Below, in pieces: positions 1-8,200 of a DNA stretch of 47,014 nt. The translations under genes were made by a program, and so were the position numbers. Each line of letters begins with the position of its first letter. Positions within the stretch are counted from its first letter, which is position 1. The notes beneath the pieces are model-generated. The model was not told the origin of the DNA and did not search any database. It saw nothing but the letters and a program-made list of their open reading frames with translations. The stretch is from Verrucomicrobiota bacterium (GTDB lineage: Bacteria > Verrucomicrobiota > Verrucomicrobiia > Verrucomicrobiales > Akkermansiaceae): positions 1 through 47,014 of the forward strand of contig JAPLUI010000497.1 in NCBI GenBank assembly GCA_026397725.1. The letters are read 5' to 3'.

Positions 1-96
1 CCGACCAAACGGAATGCCGCAGAGTGTTTCGGGAATAGGATCGGTCAAGAACATGTCGCAGGATGTGCCGCCCGAAGAATCGCCGCGTCCCGCCAC
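1..96 (-). CDS. possible 5' end of an unidentified gene running off the left edge
   Basis: On the minus strand a frame stays open for 32 codons from a GTG at 96 to the window edge, with an internal ATG at 54. The peptide contains GGTSCDMFLTDPIPETL, which reads like protein rather than random translation. No family was recognised. The stretch is too short to exclude a non-coding repeat, so this is a low-confidence partial call. Confidence 0.22.
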   Translation of the reverse strand, partial: MAGRGDSSGGTSCDMFLTDPIPETLCGIPFGR

Positions 97-159
97 TGTG
101 TCCAGAAAAAATTATGAAAAATGTGTATACTCGCCAGGGCACCGCCCAAGGTCACGCGC

Positions 160-335
160 CAACATGATATTGGAGGGCTGAAAGCCCGGCCATGGGCCAT
201 GTGGCAGCAGGTCCGGTGTCCGACGCTCCATGGGACGGGCTTTCAGCCCTCAATACAATCGGTGTGATCGTTACCCATGGCGTTGCCATGGGCTGATATG
301 TTGCCGGGCCGTTGGCCCTGAAGAGTGCCATGTCA
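160..335. repeat. REP-like palindromic cluster
   Basis: Several short inverted repeats follow one another: GGGCTGAAAGCCCG pairs with CGGGCTTTCAGCCCT about 70 bases further on, then CCATGGCGTTGCCATGG, then GGGCCGTTGGCCCT. Such GC-rich palindromes are typical of the interspersed extragenic repeats of Verrucomicrobiota and Planctomycetota. No gene is seen between 97 and 403. Confidence 0.6.
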
Positions 336-403
336 TCTTCCGGGATTCCAGGTCAATTCGCCATCATTTCAAAGCCGCGTTCAGGAAGTCCAGAACTCCA
401 AGC

Positions 404-655
404 CTAATCCGGCCACGCAGCATCAAGCAGGACAGGCGGCTGCTCGCGCCATTCGGGAAATGAGTCGAGAGCGGATAATTGGGCGCGGTCGTTCATCGCG
501 GCGACGAGGGCGGTGAGGAATTCGGCGTTGTGTTCGCCGAGTTTGGGTTTCAAGAACTCGATGAAGTAGTCGATGTCCCACGGGACGGCCACGTCGCTGG
601 CCACGGGAAGTTCCGGGCCGGTGAGAAGGGTTTTGAGCTGGCCGGGGAAGGGCGT
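404..655 (-). pseudogene. C-terminal remnant of an unidentified gene
   Basis: The minus-strand frame ending at 404 encodes a natural-looking C-terminus of roughly 80 residues (for example VPWDIDYFIEFLKPKLGEHN and ALVAAMNDRAQLSALDSFPE). Traced upstream, the same frame runs straight into the REP-like hairpin at 657-736. The apparent start codon at 721 therefore lies inside a repeat, and the original N-terminus appears to be lost. The family was not recognised. It could instead be a short real gene starting inside the repeat, but the fit to a truncated remnant is better. Confidence 0.38.
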
Positions 656-656
656 G

Positions 657-736
657 TTGTAGCGGCGGTCTATGACCGCCGATGCGAAAGCATCGCGCAT
701 CTCTTTGGCTTCGGCGCTCACAGAGCGCCGCTACAA
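657..736. repeat. REP-like hairpin, unit A
   Basis: The unit begins TAGCGGCGGTCTATGACCGCC and ends with the inverted GAGCGCCGCTACAA. It shares its first half, including GATGCGAAAGCA, with unit B about 18 bases downstream. It interrupts the reading frame of the gene remnant at 404-655. Confidence 0.7.
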
Positions 737-754
737 GGCGATCCTGCGCCGGCG

Positions 755-862
755 TTGTAGCGGCGGTCTGTGACCGCCGATGCGAAAGCACGAGCGCCTT
801 GGCTCTTCTCATGGCATCGACTTTTCCCGCTGGGGAAAAGCAGTCACAGACCGCCGCTACAT
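755..862. repeat. REP-like hairpin, unit B
   Basis: The unit begins TAGCGGCGGTCTGTGACCGCC and closes with GTCACAGACCGCCGCTACA, giving a long imperfect hairpin. A relic of the same family lies at about 36087-36126. From 863 to 1135 there is no gene; only a short direct repeat of CACGCCCCAC (about 1068-1097) is seen just upstream of der. Confidence 0.7.
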
Positions 863-1135
863 GGCACCTCATGCGCATGCGACAGTCATTATTGCGCGGG
901 CACTAAGTCTCGGCGCTCGCTGCGGCCGGACCATCGTCCGGTCCGTCATCAATATGTGGAGCTTGGTTGCGGCCATGGTGAAATCGGGGTTGAGTCGTAA
1001 CGATCTTTCTTTTCACTTCTCTGGGCTTGTCTCATGCCGCAAAATGCCGGACTCTTGCCCTGAACACCACGCCCCACCACGCCCCACCACGCCCCTCCCG
1101 TCCTCCGTCCTTCACTCACGTCTTCCCTTTCTCCC

Positions 1136-2533
1136 ATGCCCACCGTTGCCATCGTCGGACGCCCGAATGTCGGGAAATCCGCTCTCTTCAACCGCCTTGC
1201 CGGGCGCAAGATCGCCATTGTCCACGACCAGCCGGGCGTCACCCGCGATCGGATTGCCGCGCCTTCCAAGGCCACCGTGCATGCCTGCACGCTCATCGAC
1301 ACCGGTGGCATCGGTGCCGCCATCGATGACGGCTTTGGCGAGCAAGTTGCCATTGAGGCGGACATTGCGATGGAAACGGCGGATTTGATCCTGTTAGTTG
1401 TGGACGCTCAAGACGGGCTCACGCCGGTGGATCAGGCCCTCGCCCAGAAGCTCCGCCAGGCCAAGCCGCCGGTGTTGCTGGTGATCAACAAGGTGGATGA
1501 CCCAAAGCACGAAGCCGTCTTCGCCGAGTTCTCGCGCCTCGGCTTCACCTCCAGCATCCTGGTGTCCGCAGAACACGGCCGGAACTTCGGCTGCCTCTGC
1601 GATGAAATCGATGCCGCCATCGCCCCGCTGGTCGCGGCAACCGAAGCGATCGCGGAAGTTGCCGAAGCCGTCGGCATCAAGCTCGCCATCGTCGGCAAGC
1701 CCAATGCCGGCAAGTCCTCGCTGGTCAACGCCATCCTCCGCGACGAACGCACCATCGTCTCGGAAATCGCCGGTACCACCCGCGATGCGGTGGATCTCCC
1801 CTACACCTTCCAGGGCGAGCGCTTCACCCTCATCGACACCGCCGGCCTGCGCCCCCGCGGCAAGCGCGACAACTCCGTGGAGGTCTTTTCCGCGATGCGT
1901 TCGGAAAAGGCCATTCGCCGCGCCGACCTCTGTGTGCTGGTCATTGACCTGGCCACCGGCATCACCGCCCAGGACCGCAAGATCGCCCAGCTCATTCTGG
2001 AGGAGAAAAAACCCTGCATCATCGCCCTCAACAAGTTCGATCTCTATCACCCTGACACCCCGCCCAAAGCACGCTTGGAACATGCCGCCGAGCACGTCCG
2101 CCGCGAGTTGTTCTTCCTCGCCTTCGCCCCCTTCGTCGCCTGCTCGGCCAAGACCGGGACCGCGGTGGATCATGTCCTCAAGGAAGCTCTCAAGATCCGC
2201 AAGGGGGCCCAGAACATCCCCGGCACCGGCGTGCTCAACCGCATCCTCCACGCCGCCTTCGCCAAAACCCCGCCACCCATCGATAACAAACTCCGCCGCC
2301 GCCTCAAACTCTACTACGCCACCGCCGCCACCAACGAGAAGTACTGCGTCATCCCGGTCCCCACCATCGTGCTCTTCGTCAATGACAAGCGCCTCATGGC
2401 CAACAGCTATGAAGCCTATCTGACCAACCGCATGCGCGAAGCCCACCCCGCCCCCGGCGTGCCGATCATCTTCTCGGTCCGCTCCCGCACCCGCCGCGAA
2501 TGGGAACCCCGCGAACGACCCCAAGGCCATTGA
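1136..2533 (+). CDS. der: ribosome-assembly GTPase Der (EngA)
   Basis: Der is an essential tandem-GTPase that binds the 50S subunit during late assembly in the cytoplasm. The 465-residue product has the whole family layout. GTPase domain 1 has the P-loop GRPNVGKS at residues 8-15, DTGG near 57 and NKVD near 118. GTPase domain 2 has GKPNAGKSS near residue 187, DTAG followed by RPRGKR, and NKFD. A C-terminal KH-like domain precedes a short basic tail (RSRTRREW). The length is normal for the family. The ATG at 1136 is chosen because the conserved TVAIVGRPNVGKS follows at once; no Shine-Dalgarno sequence is seen, and this is also true of several other genes here. The next gene starts 7 bases after the stop and is probably cotranscribed. 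Confidence 0.97.
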   Translation: MPTVAIVGRPNVGKSALFNRLAGRKIAIVHDQPGVTRDRIAAPSKATVHACTLIDTGGIGAAIDDGFGEQVAIEADIAMETADLILLVVDAQDGLTPVDQALAQKLRQAKPPVLLVINKVDDPKHEAVFAEFSRLGFTSSILVSAEHGRNFGCLCDEIDAAIAPLVAATEAIAEVAEAVGIKLAIVGKPNAGKSSLVNAILRDERTIVSEIAGTTRDAVDLPYTFQGERFTLIDTAGLRPRGKRDNSVEVFSAMRSEKAIRRADLCVLVIDLATGITAQDRKIAQLILEEKKPCIIALNKFDLYHPDTPPKARLEHAAEHVRRELFFLAFAPFVACSAKTGTAVDHVLKEALKIRKGAQNIPGTGVLNRILHAAFAKTPPPIDNKLRRRLKLYYATAATNEKYCVIPVPTIVLFVNDKRLMANSYEAYLTNRMREAHPAPGVPIIFSVRSRTRREWEPRERPQGH

Positions 2534-2540
2534 TCCTCCC

Positions 2541-3302
2541 ATGCATCACGCCCACCTCATCCTTGCCCTCGGCTGCTCCCTCCTGCCGCTGGCCGCCGCT
2601 CCCCACCCATGGAAAGACCCTGCGGGCACCCGCACCATCCAGGGCGAATTCATCTCCCGTGACGCCCGCCATGTCACCATCCGCCGCACCGATGGGCTCG
2701 TCTTCACCCTCGACCTGAAAAAAGTCCATCCGGACGACCTCAAATGGCTCGATGCCAACCATCCGCTGCCCGCGACCCAAGCCGCCGAGCCCAGCGTGGA
2801 CAACACTGCGGTCTTTGACGCCCTTCACTTCGGCGATACCCGCCAGCAGGTCCTCGCCAAACTCAAGGCCAGCAAAATCGTCGAACTCAGCATTGATGAA
2901 ACCTATCTCGGCCGCCTCGGTCTCAATGGCACCTTCCAAACCCGCAAGGACCTCGGTGGCCTGCGCTGCATGTTGTTTTTCGATTGGTCCGAGGGCGGCC
3001 TGATGCGCGAAGTCTCACTCCAAACCCAGGCCCTCCCCGCCGCCGCCTACCCCACCCGCCTCAAGGCCTGCCTCGATGATTTCGCCAAACTCCTCACCAC
3101 CCTCTACGGCCCGCCCTTGCAAAACGCCACGTATCCTCCCCTCACCGACCTCACCGATGGCGCGTTCCTCGCCACCCACCTCTGGCGGCTCGAAGGCGGC
3201 GGCAGCGCCCTCCTCGGCAGCGCCCGCGAAAATGAGGGGTACATGACCGTCGTCCGCTTCACCCAAAAGGAAATCCAGCCAGTTAGGGTCCCCATCCCCT
3301 GA
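2541..3302 (+). CDS. secreted SHD1-like domain protein, unknown function
   Basis: The 253-residue product starts with a signal peptide (about residues 1-20, hydrophobic LILALGCSLLPLAAA). Residues about 28-70 (RTIQGEFISRDARHVTIRRT through the KKVHPDD segment) resemble an SHD1/SLA1-homology-like small beta domain, the same kind found in the two genes at 44150 and 45416. The rest (about 90-250) has no family I recognise and no catalytic motif. The gene lies 7 bases after der. The original rsmB start lies 26 bases after its stop, so the ancestral order was der, this gene, rsmB. A role in the envelope is inferred only from the signal peptide. Confidence 0.75.
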   Translation: MHHAHLILALGCSLLPLAAAPHPWKDPAGTRTIQGEFISRDARHVTIRRTDGLVFTLDLKKVHPDDLKWLDANHPLPATQAAEPSVDNTAVFDALHFGDTRQQVLAKLKASKIVELSIDETYLGRLGLNGTFQTRKDLGGLRCMLFFDWSEGGLMREVSLQTQALPAAAYPTRLKACLDDFAKLLTTLYGPPLQNATYPPLTDLTDGAFLATHLWRLEGGGSALLGSARENEGYMTVVRFTQKEIQPVRVPIP

Positions 3303-3324
3303 TGGTCGATACCTGCCGTCCGTC

Positions 3325-3377
3325 CCCCATGCCCGCCAAAAACTTCCATGTCCGCCAGGCCGCCGTCTCCGCCCTGC
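3325..3377 (+). pseudogene. duplicated 5' end of rsmB (about 17 codons)
   Basis: These bases encode MPAKNFHVRQAAVSAL and match the start of the main rsmB copy at 3972-4021 with about one substitution. After them the sequence switches to the antitoxin and MITE insert. The position 26 bases after the preceding stop suggests this was the ancestral rsmB start, now cut off from the rest of the gene by about 590 inserted bases. Confidence 0.85.
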
Positions 3378-3441
3378 GGTATTTTCCTACCTGTATTTTC
3401 CCGCCTTGCACCCACGGAACAAATCGTGTATAACTTGACGC

Positions 3442-3705
3442 ATGGCTAGCAAGACCATTTCCATTGACCTTGAGGCGTATGAACGCATGACCCGAGTTCG
3501 GCGGCATGCGCGTGAATCGTTTTCGCAAATCATCCGGCGGGCGGTGTGGGCAGACAGCGGCAAAACCGGTCAGCGACTCTTGGATTTGATTGCCTCATCT
3601 AAGCCTGCCTCTGAGGAGGAGATTGCCCATTTTGAAGCTGCACAAGAGAACGACTTCCCCCCTGATGATCCATGGCAACTATCCTACGGACCCGTAAAGA
3701 AATAA
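3442..3705 (+). CDS. orphan VapB-type antitoxin
   Basis: The 87-residue product begins ASKTISIDLEAYERMTRVRR, the short beta strand plus helices of the ribbon-helix-helix VapB-like antitoxins whose VapC partners are PIN-domain RNases. The second half is acidic (EEEIAHFEAAQEN), as expected of a toxin-binding tail. No PIN-domain toxin follows: the next bases are the MITE, whose left terminal repeat overlaps the last 7 codons. The C-terminus SYGPVKK is therefore probably supplied by the mobile element, and the toxin gene appears lost. The segment sits inside a duplication of the rsmB start, so it is a recent insert. Confidence 0.72.
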   Translation: MASKTISIDLEAYERMTRVRRHARESFSQIIRRAVWADSGKTGQRLLDLIASSKPASEEEIAHFEAAQENDFPPDDPWQLSYGPVKK

Positions 3706-3899
3706 ACCTTACAAAATCCGCATGTTCGCATGGAATGTATTTGGTAAAATGATGAGGGGTAAAATGATGAAGAACTGGAATCGGGTTTCCGCTCTCGGGA
3801 GTTCTGATCTTTCTTCCATGATTTTACCCTTCATCATTTTACCTAATTTCTGAATGATCAGACTTCTAACGCCATGTTCATTTATTTACGGCTCCTAAG
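3684..3899. mobile_element. MITE-like element, family A copy 1
   Basis: The element is about 216 bp, AT-rich and non-coding. The outer inverted repeats are CCTACGGACCCGTAAA on the left and TTTACGGCTCCTAAG on the right. Inner inverted repeats are built from GGTAAAATGATG, twice on the left and twice inverted on the right. A 217 bp relative lies at 9726-9942. No transposase is present, so movement would depend on an enzyme elsewhere. No clear target duplication of a few bases was found. From 3900 to 3971 nothing further is recognised. Confidence 0.72.
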
Positions 3900-3974
3900 C
3901 GTCGACACCTGTTTAGAAGAGTTCTCGCGCGTTCCCGAACTACAGGTCATTTCCTACTGAAAGCGCAGCCCCCC

Positions 3975-5078
3975 ATGCCCGCCAAGAACTTCCATGTCCG
4001 CCAGGCCGCCGTCTCCGCCCTTCACGCGTGGGCCCAAGGGCATGATTACGCCGAATCCCTCATCGAACGCCACGCCCAGCGCCGCCTGCTGTCCCCGCCG
4101 GACCGCAACTTGCTGCAGGCCATCCTCTACGGCGTGCTGCGCCACCGCCGCTTGCTGGATCATTGGATCGGCAAGCTCCGCGAGGGCCAGCTCGATCCCG
4201 AAACCCGCGATGTGCTGCGCGTCGGGCTCTGCCAGCTCCTCATCCTGAATCTGCCCGACCACGCCGCCGTCAACGAGACCGTGGAGGCCGGCAAAGCCAA
4301 CGTCCGCAGCCTCATCAACGCCGTCCTGCGCCGCGCCACCACCTCCCGCAAGAGATTGTTAGACGAACTCCCGGACCTCCCGTCCGCCGTGCTCCACTCG
4401 CATCCGGACTGGTTGTACAACCGTTGGAAGTCCACCTTCGGCAAGGCCAACACCCTCGCCCTGATGGAGTGGAACAACCAGCCGGCTGAAATCTTCTTCC
4501 GCCTCAACCCCCTCGTCCCTCGCGTTGGAGCGCCGGCTTCAGCCGGCGAGTGCATCCTCCCTCCCGGCCTTCCCGGCACGCCCGTTGCAGACGCCCCCGG
4601 CTTTTACAAACTCGATGGTCCCCTGCCCACCGCGCTGCTAGCCTCCGGCGCGATCTATATCCAAGACCCCGCCACCCGCCATGGCGTCGATTTGTTAGAT
4701 CCGCAACCCGGCGAGCGCATCCTCGATGCCTGCGCCGCGCCCGGTGGCAAGGCCTTTCTCATTGCCGCCGCCCTCGGCTCCGGCACCACCCTGCTCTGCA
4801 CCGATTCCAACGAGAAGCGCCTCCCCCGCCTCCGCCAAAACCTCGCGCGCCTCAACGCCGCCGAGGCCGCCATCAGCACCCATGATTGGACCCAGCCGGC
4901 CCCGCCCGCCTGGCACCACTCGTTTGATGGCATCCTCCTCGATGTCCCTTGCTCCAACACCGGCGTCATCCGCCGCCGCGTCGATGTCCGCTGGCGCCTC
5001 CAAGCCCCCGACCTTGCACAACTCGTCCAAACCCAGCGCAGCCCGCCGAAAACCTCGGCCAGATCGAAGCCTTCCTAG
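3975..5078 (+). pseudogene. rsmB: 16S rRNA m5C967 methyltransferase RsmB, frameshifted main copy
   Basis: RsmB methylates C967 of 16S rRNA in the cytoplasm using SAM. Residues 1-130 form the NusB-like RNA-binding domain. The methyltransferase domain has the SAM motif DACAAPGGK (about residue 253) and motif IV LLDVPCSNTG (about 322). After VQTQR (near 5037) the frame departs from the family. Compared with the downstream partial copy at 9344-9729, exactly 70 bases are missing, including the codons for YSTCS, the motif VI cysteine that is the nucleophile in this family. The 70-base loss also shifts the frame, so translation ends at 5078, while recognisable 3' coding sequence continues to about 5185. 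A palindrome at about 4521-4590 is carried inside the frame. Loss of activity is inferred. Confidence 0.85.
4521..4590. repeat. REP-like palindrome inside the rsmB frame
   Basis: The hairpin GCGCCGGCTTCAGCCGGCGA and flanking bases encode an in-frame stretch (VGAPASAGE onward) between RLNPLVPR and APGFYKLDG, a place where RsmB proteins normally have only a short linker. The palindrome resembles intergenic repeats. It appears to have inserted without breaking the frame. Confidence 0.55.
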
Positions 5079-5202
5079 CCGCGCACCCGACCCTAACGCT
5101 GCGCTCCATCCGCGAGGCCCTCCCGTTCCGCGACCACAGCGACGGAGCCTTCGCCGCACGCATCGAAACACCGCCGTCCCGGCAGTGAGGGAAGGAATGT
5201 CT

Positions 5203-8200
5203 TCAGTAGGCCCGGTATGCCTCAAGACGCAGTAACAGCCGCTGTTGCCGATCCACGGGCATTCTGATTTCCACCAGGTTGTGATCTCCGCGATCCTCGA
5301 CCACGGCATATTCGAGCCCGCCGTAGAACCATGACCTGAGGTCGGCGGACCAATTGCCTAACAGAAAGACGCCATGATTCGCGAGTTTGGTTTCGCGATA
5401 GGACATGATCGCCTTGCCATTCTCAAGCCGGAATTCCGGGCCGAGATGCGCATCGGAAACCAGCGGATTGCGCACCATCATGAATTCGAGGATGTTCGGA
5501 GTGCCGTCGCGGTCCGGATCAGCATGGTCGCCCCAGACCGTGGCTTCCTTGGCCGGGTTATCGACATCGGCACCAAACTTGCTCCGCTGCCAGGAATCGT
5601 GATCGTCCATCACCGTCACCGCAACGGTCTTCCGGTCGTCACGAACCGGGCTGCCATTGTCAGTGACGATCACGGTGACGCTGAACGTCTCCGTCATGCT
5701 GACAACAGGAGTCGTCCAGGTGAACACGCCGGTGAGCGGATGGATCGTTGCTCCCGGCGGCGCGCCGGACGCCAGCGCATAGGCGAGCGTGTTCACAGGA
5801 ACATCGGGGTCGGCGGCTGTGGCGGTGAAGCTGACCTGTGTGCCACCCGCCACGGGCATCAACGGGGCGATCACGCCCAGCACCGGTGCCCGGTTCACTT
5901 CGGTGACCCTGACGGTGAATGTCCGCGTCGCGAAGAGGCTGGTGGCATTCACCGCCGTCGGACTGCTATCGGTCACCTTGACCGTGATAGGATACTGTCC
6001 CGGTCCCTGCCCCTCGGTCGGCGTCCATAGGAAGACGCCGGTGCTCGGGTTGATCGTGGCACCCGCAGGCGCTCCGGCTTCGAGGCTGAAAGTGAGCGGG
6101 TTCGGCGCCAGGTCGTCGTCCGTGGCCAGGACCCGAAAGCTCAGGGCCACCTGCTCGTTGACCTCACGGTCGGAAATCGCAGGCAACGTGGGCGGCAGGT
6201 TGAGTTCGTTGACCGTCACCATGACCGGCACCGGCGTCGGTACCGGATCATGGGTTGGATCGTCGGCCAGAATGGTAACAGCATGGCTTCCGTCATCACC
6301 CTCGTCCGTCTGCCAGGTGACCACCCCGGTTGAGGGGTGGATCGACATTCCGGCAGGTGCGCCAGGCGCCAGGGAATAGGTGATCACATCGTTGTCCAAA
6401 TCGCTCGCCGTGGCGGTGAAGGTGACCAACCCGCCTTCATCGACCGCAGCCGGTGCTGGAAGGGGCAGCGGCCAGGTGGGGGGGCTGTTGTTACCGCTCA
6501 CGTCAATGTGGAGCCAGCCTTTGTCACCGCCGTTGTCATTCCTGAGGCCGCCGTTGTCGGTGGCGATGATCTCCACGTCGAAATGCAGGTTGGAGTGGGT
6601 GCTCGTCGGCGTCCAGGTGACCACGCCGCTCGCCGGGTCGATCGACATGCCGGACGGGGTGCCGGCTCCAAGGCTGTAGGTGATGACGTCGGTGTTGTTG
6701 ATCACGGCCACCGGGGTGCCGATCAGTTCGATGTTGTCGAGTTGCCATTGCTTGCCGGTGCTGTTGGTCGTGCCGGTGCTCTTGTAGCGGAAGGCAAGGT
6801 ACACCGCCGACCCGGAGATGCCGCCCAGGTTCACGGTCCCCGAAGCGGCCCAGTCGTTAGAGACAATGGGCCAAGTGCAGGCGGCGGTGAGGGAGGTCCA
6901 GGTGGCGGCATTGGGATTGCCGCTGCCGGAGTAGTTGGTCGAGTAGAGCACCTCGAGCGCGGGACCGGTGTATTGCCAGCGGCTGAGAAAGCTTAGGGAC
7001 TCGCCGGTGTATTGATCGAGGTTGAGTACCGGGGAAATCAACCAGTCTTCCGAGGCCACATTGGCGGCGTAGCCGAACATTTCCGCATAGCGGCCATCGT
7101 ACTCGGTCGCGATCCAGTTCTTGTTGCTCGCCACGCTGTAGGGCGTCCACACGCCCAACGTGAGATCCTCGAAGTCGGCCCGCGAGATGAGGTTGCGGTT
7201 GGTGCGGTTGGCACTGTCGGGATCGGTCCCGTTCACGTCGAAGGTGAACTGGGTGTTGACGTCCGCCGATTGCGGGGCAAGTACCGGCAGCACCGGCGCG
7301 TTGTTCGCCTCCAGCACCTGGACCTCAAAGCTCGCGCTGGCCACCGGCTCCAGATTGTTGCCCGCCTGCCGCAACTCGACGGTGACCGGATAGTAGCCCG
7401 GCCCCTGCGCCTCGCTCGGCGTCCAGTCGATGCGACCGCTTGTTGGGTCGATCATCATGCCGACGGGCGCTCCGGCCATGAGTGAAAAGACCGGGTTGGC
7501 GAGTGTCGTGGACGTGGTGATCGTCAACGGATGGTTCTCGACCACCGTCCGGTTCGGGAAATCAGCGGCGTTGAGTGAGGTGACCTCGATGCGGACGTCG
7601 TCGATGTACCAGCCGGAGCCGACAGTGCTAGAATTATTGTCAGAATAGAAGTAGAAGCCCAACCGCACCGTCTTGCCGGCATAGCTGCTCAAATTGAACT
7701 CAGGACGGCTCCACACCCCACCACCAGAACCGACATACTGCCCTGACAAATCCGTCCAAGTGGCCCCGTTGTCGATAGAAACCTGCACCTTGCCAGAGTC
7801 ACTCGTGGACATGCTCCACCAGTGCCAAAACCGCAACCGCGGATTCTCGGACGCGGCGGGCACCGTGAAAAGAGAACTTCGGACACGACTGCTTTGATTG
7901 TATGGGTAGCTGCCCGTTAGATTCGTGGCCAAGCACGTGGTGCCACCGTGCGCCGCCCCAGGACCGCTGGTCGGCGCACCGATTTCCCACATGCCGTAGT
8001 CCGCCGTCCATCGGTCCGTTGCCGCGGAGTCCTCGAATGTTTCCGGGCTGGAGAACACGGGCAAGGCTCCGGTTATCACCTGGATGTCGTCGATATACCA
8101 GCCGGAGCCGACGGTGACAGAATTATTGTCAGAATAGAAGTAGAAGCCCAACCGCACCGTCTTGCCGGAATACGCGCTCAAATCAAACTCGGGACGGGCC

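Noticed and set aside
1394..2542. 382-aa minus-strand frame opposite der
   Set aside because: It is an antisense shadow of a well-supported gene, with Gly/Asp-rich composition typical of such shadows in GC-rich DNA.
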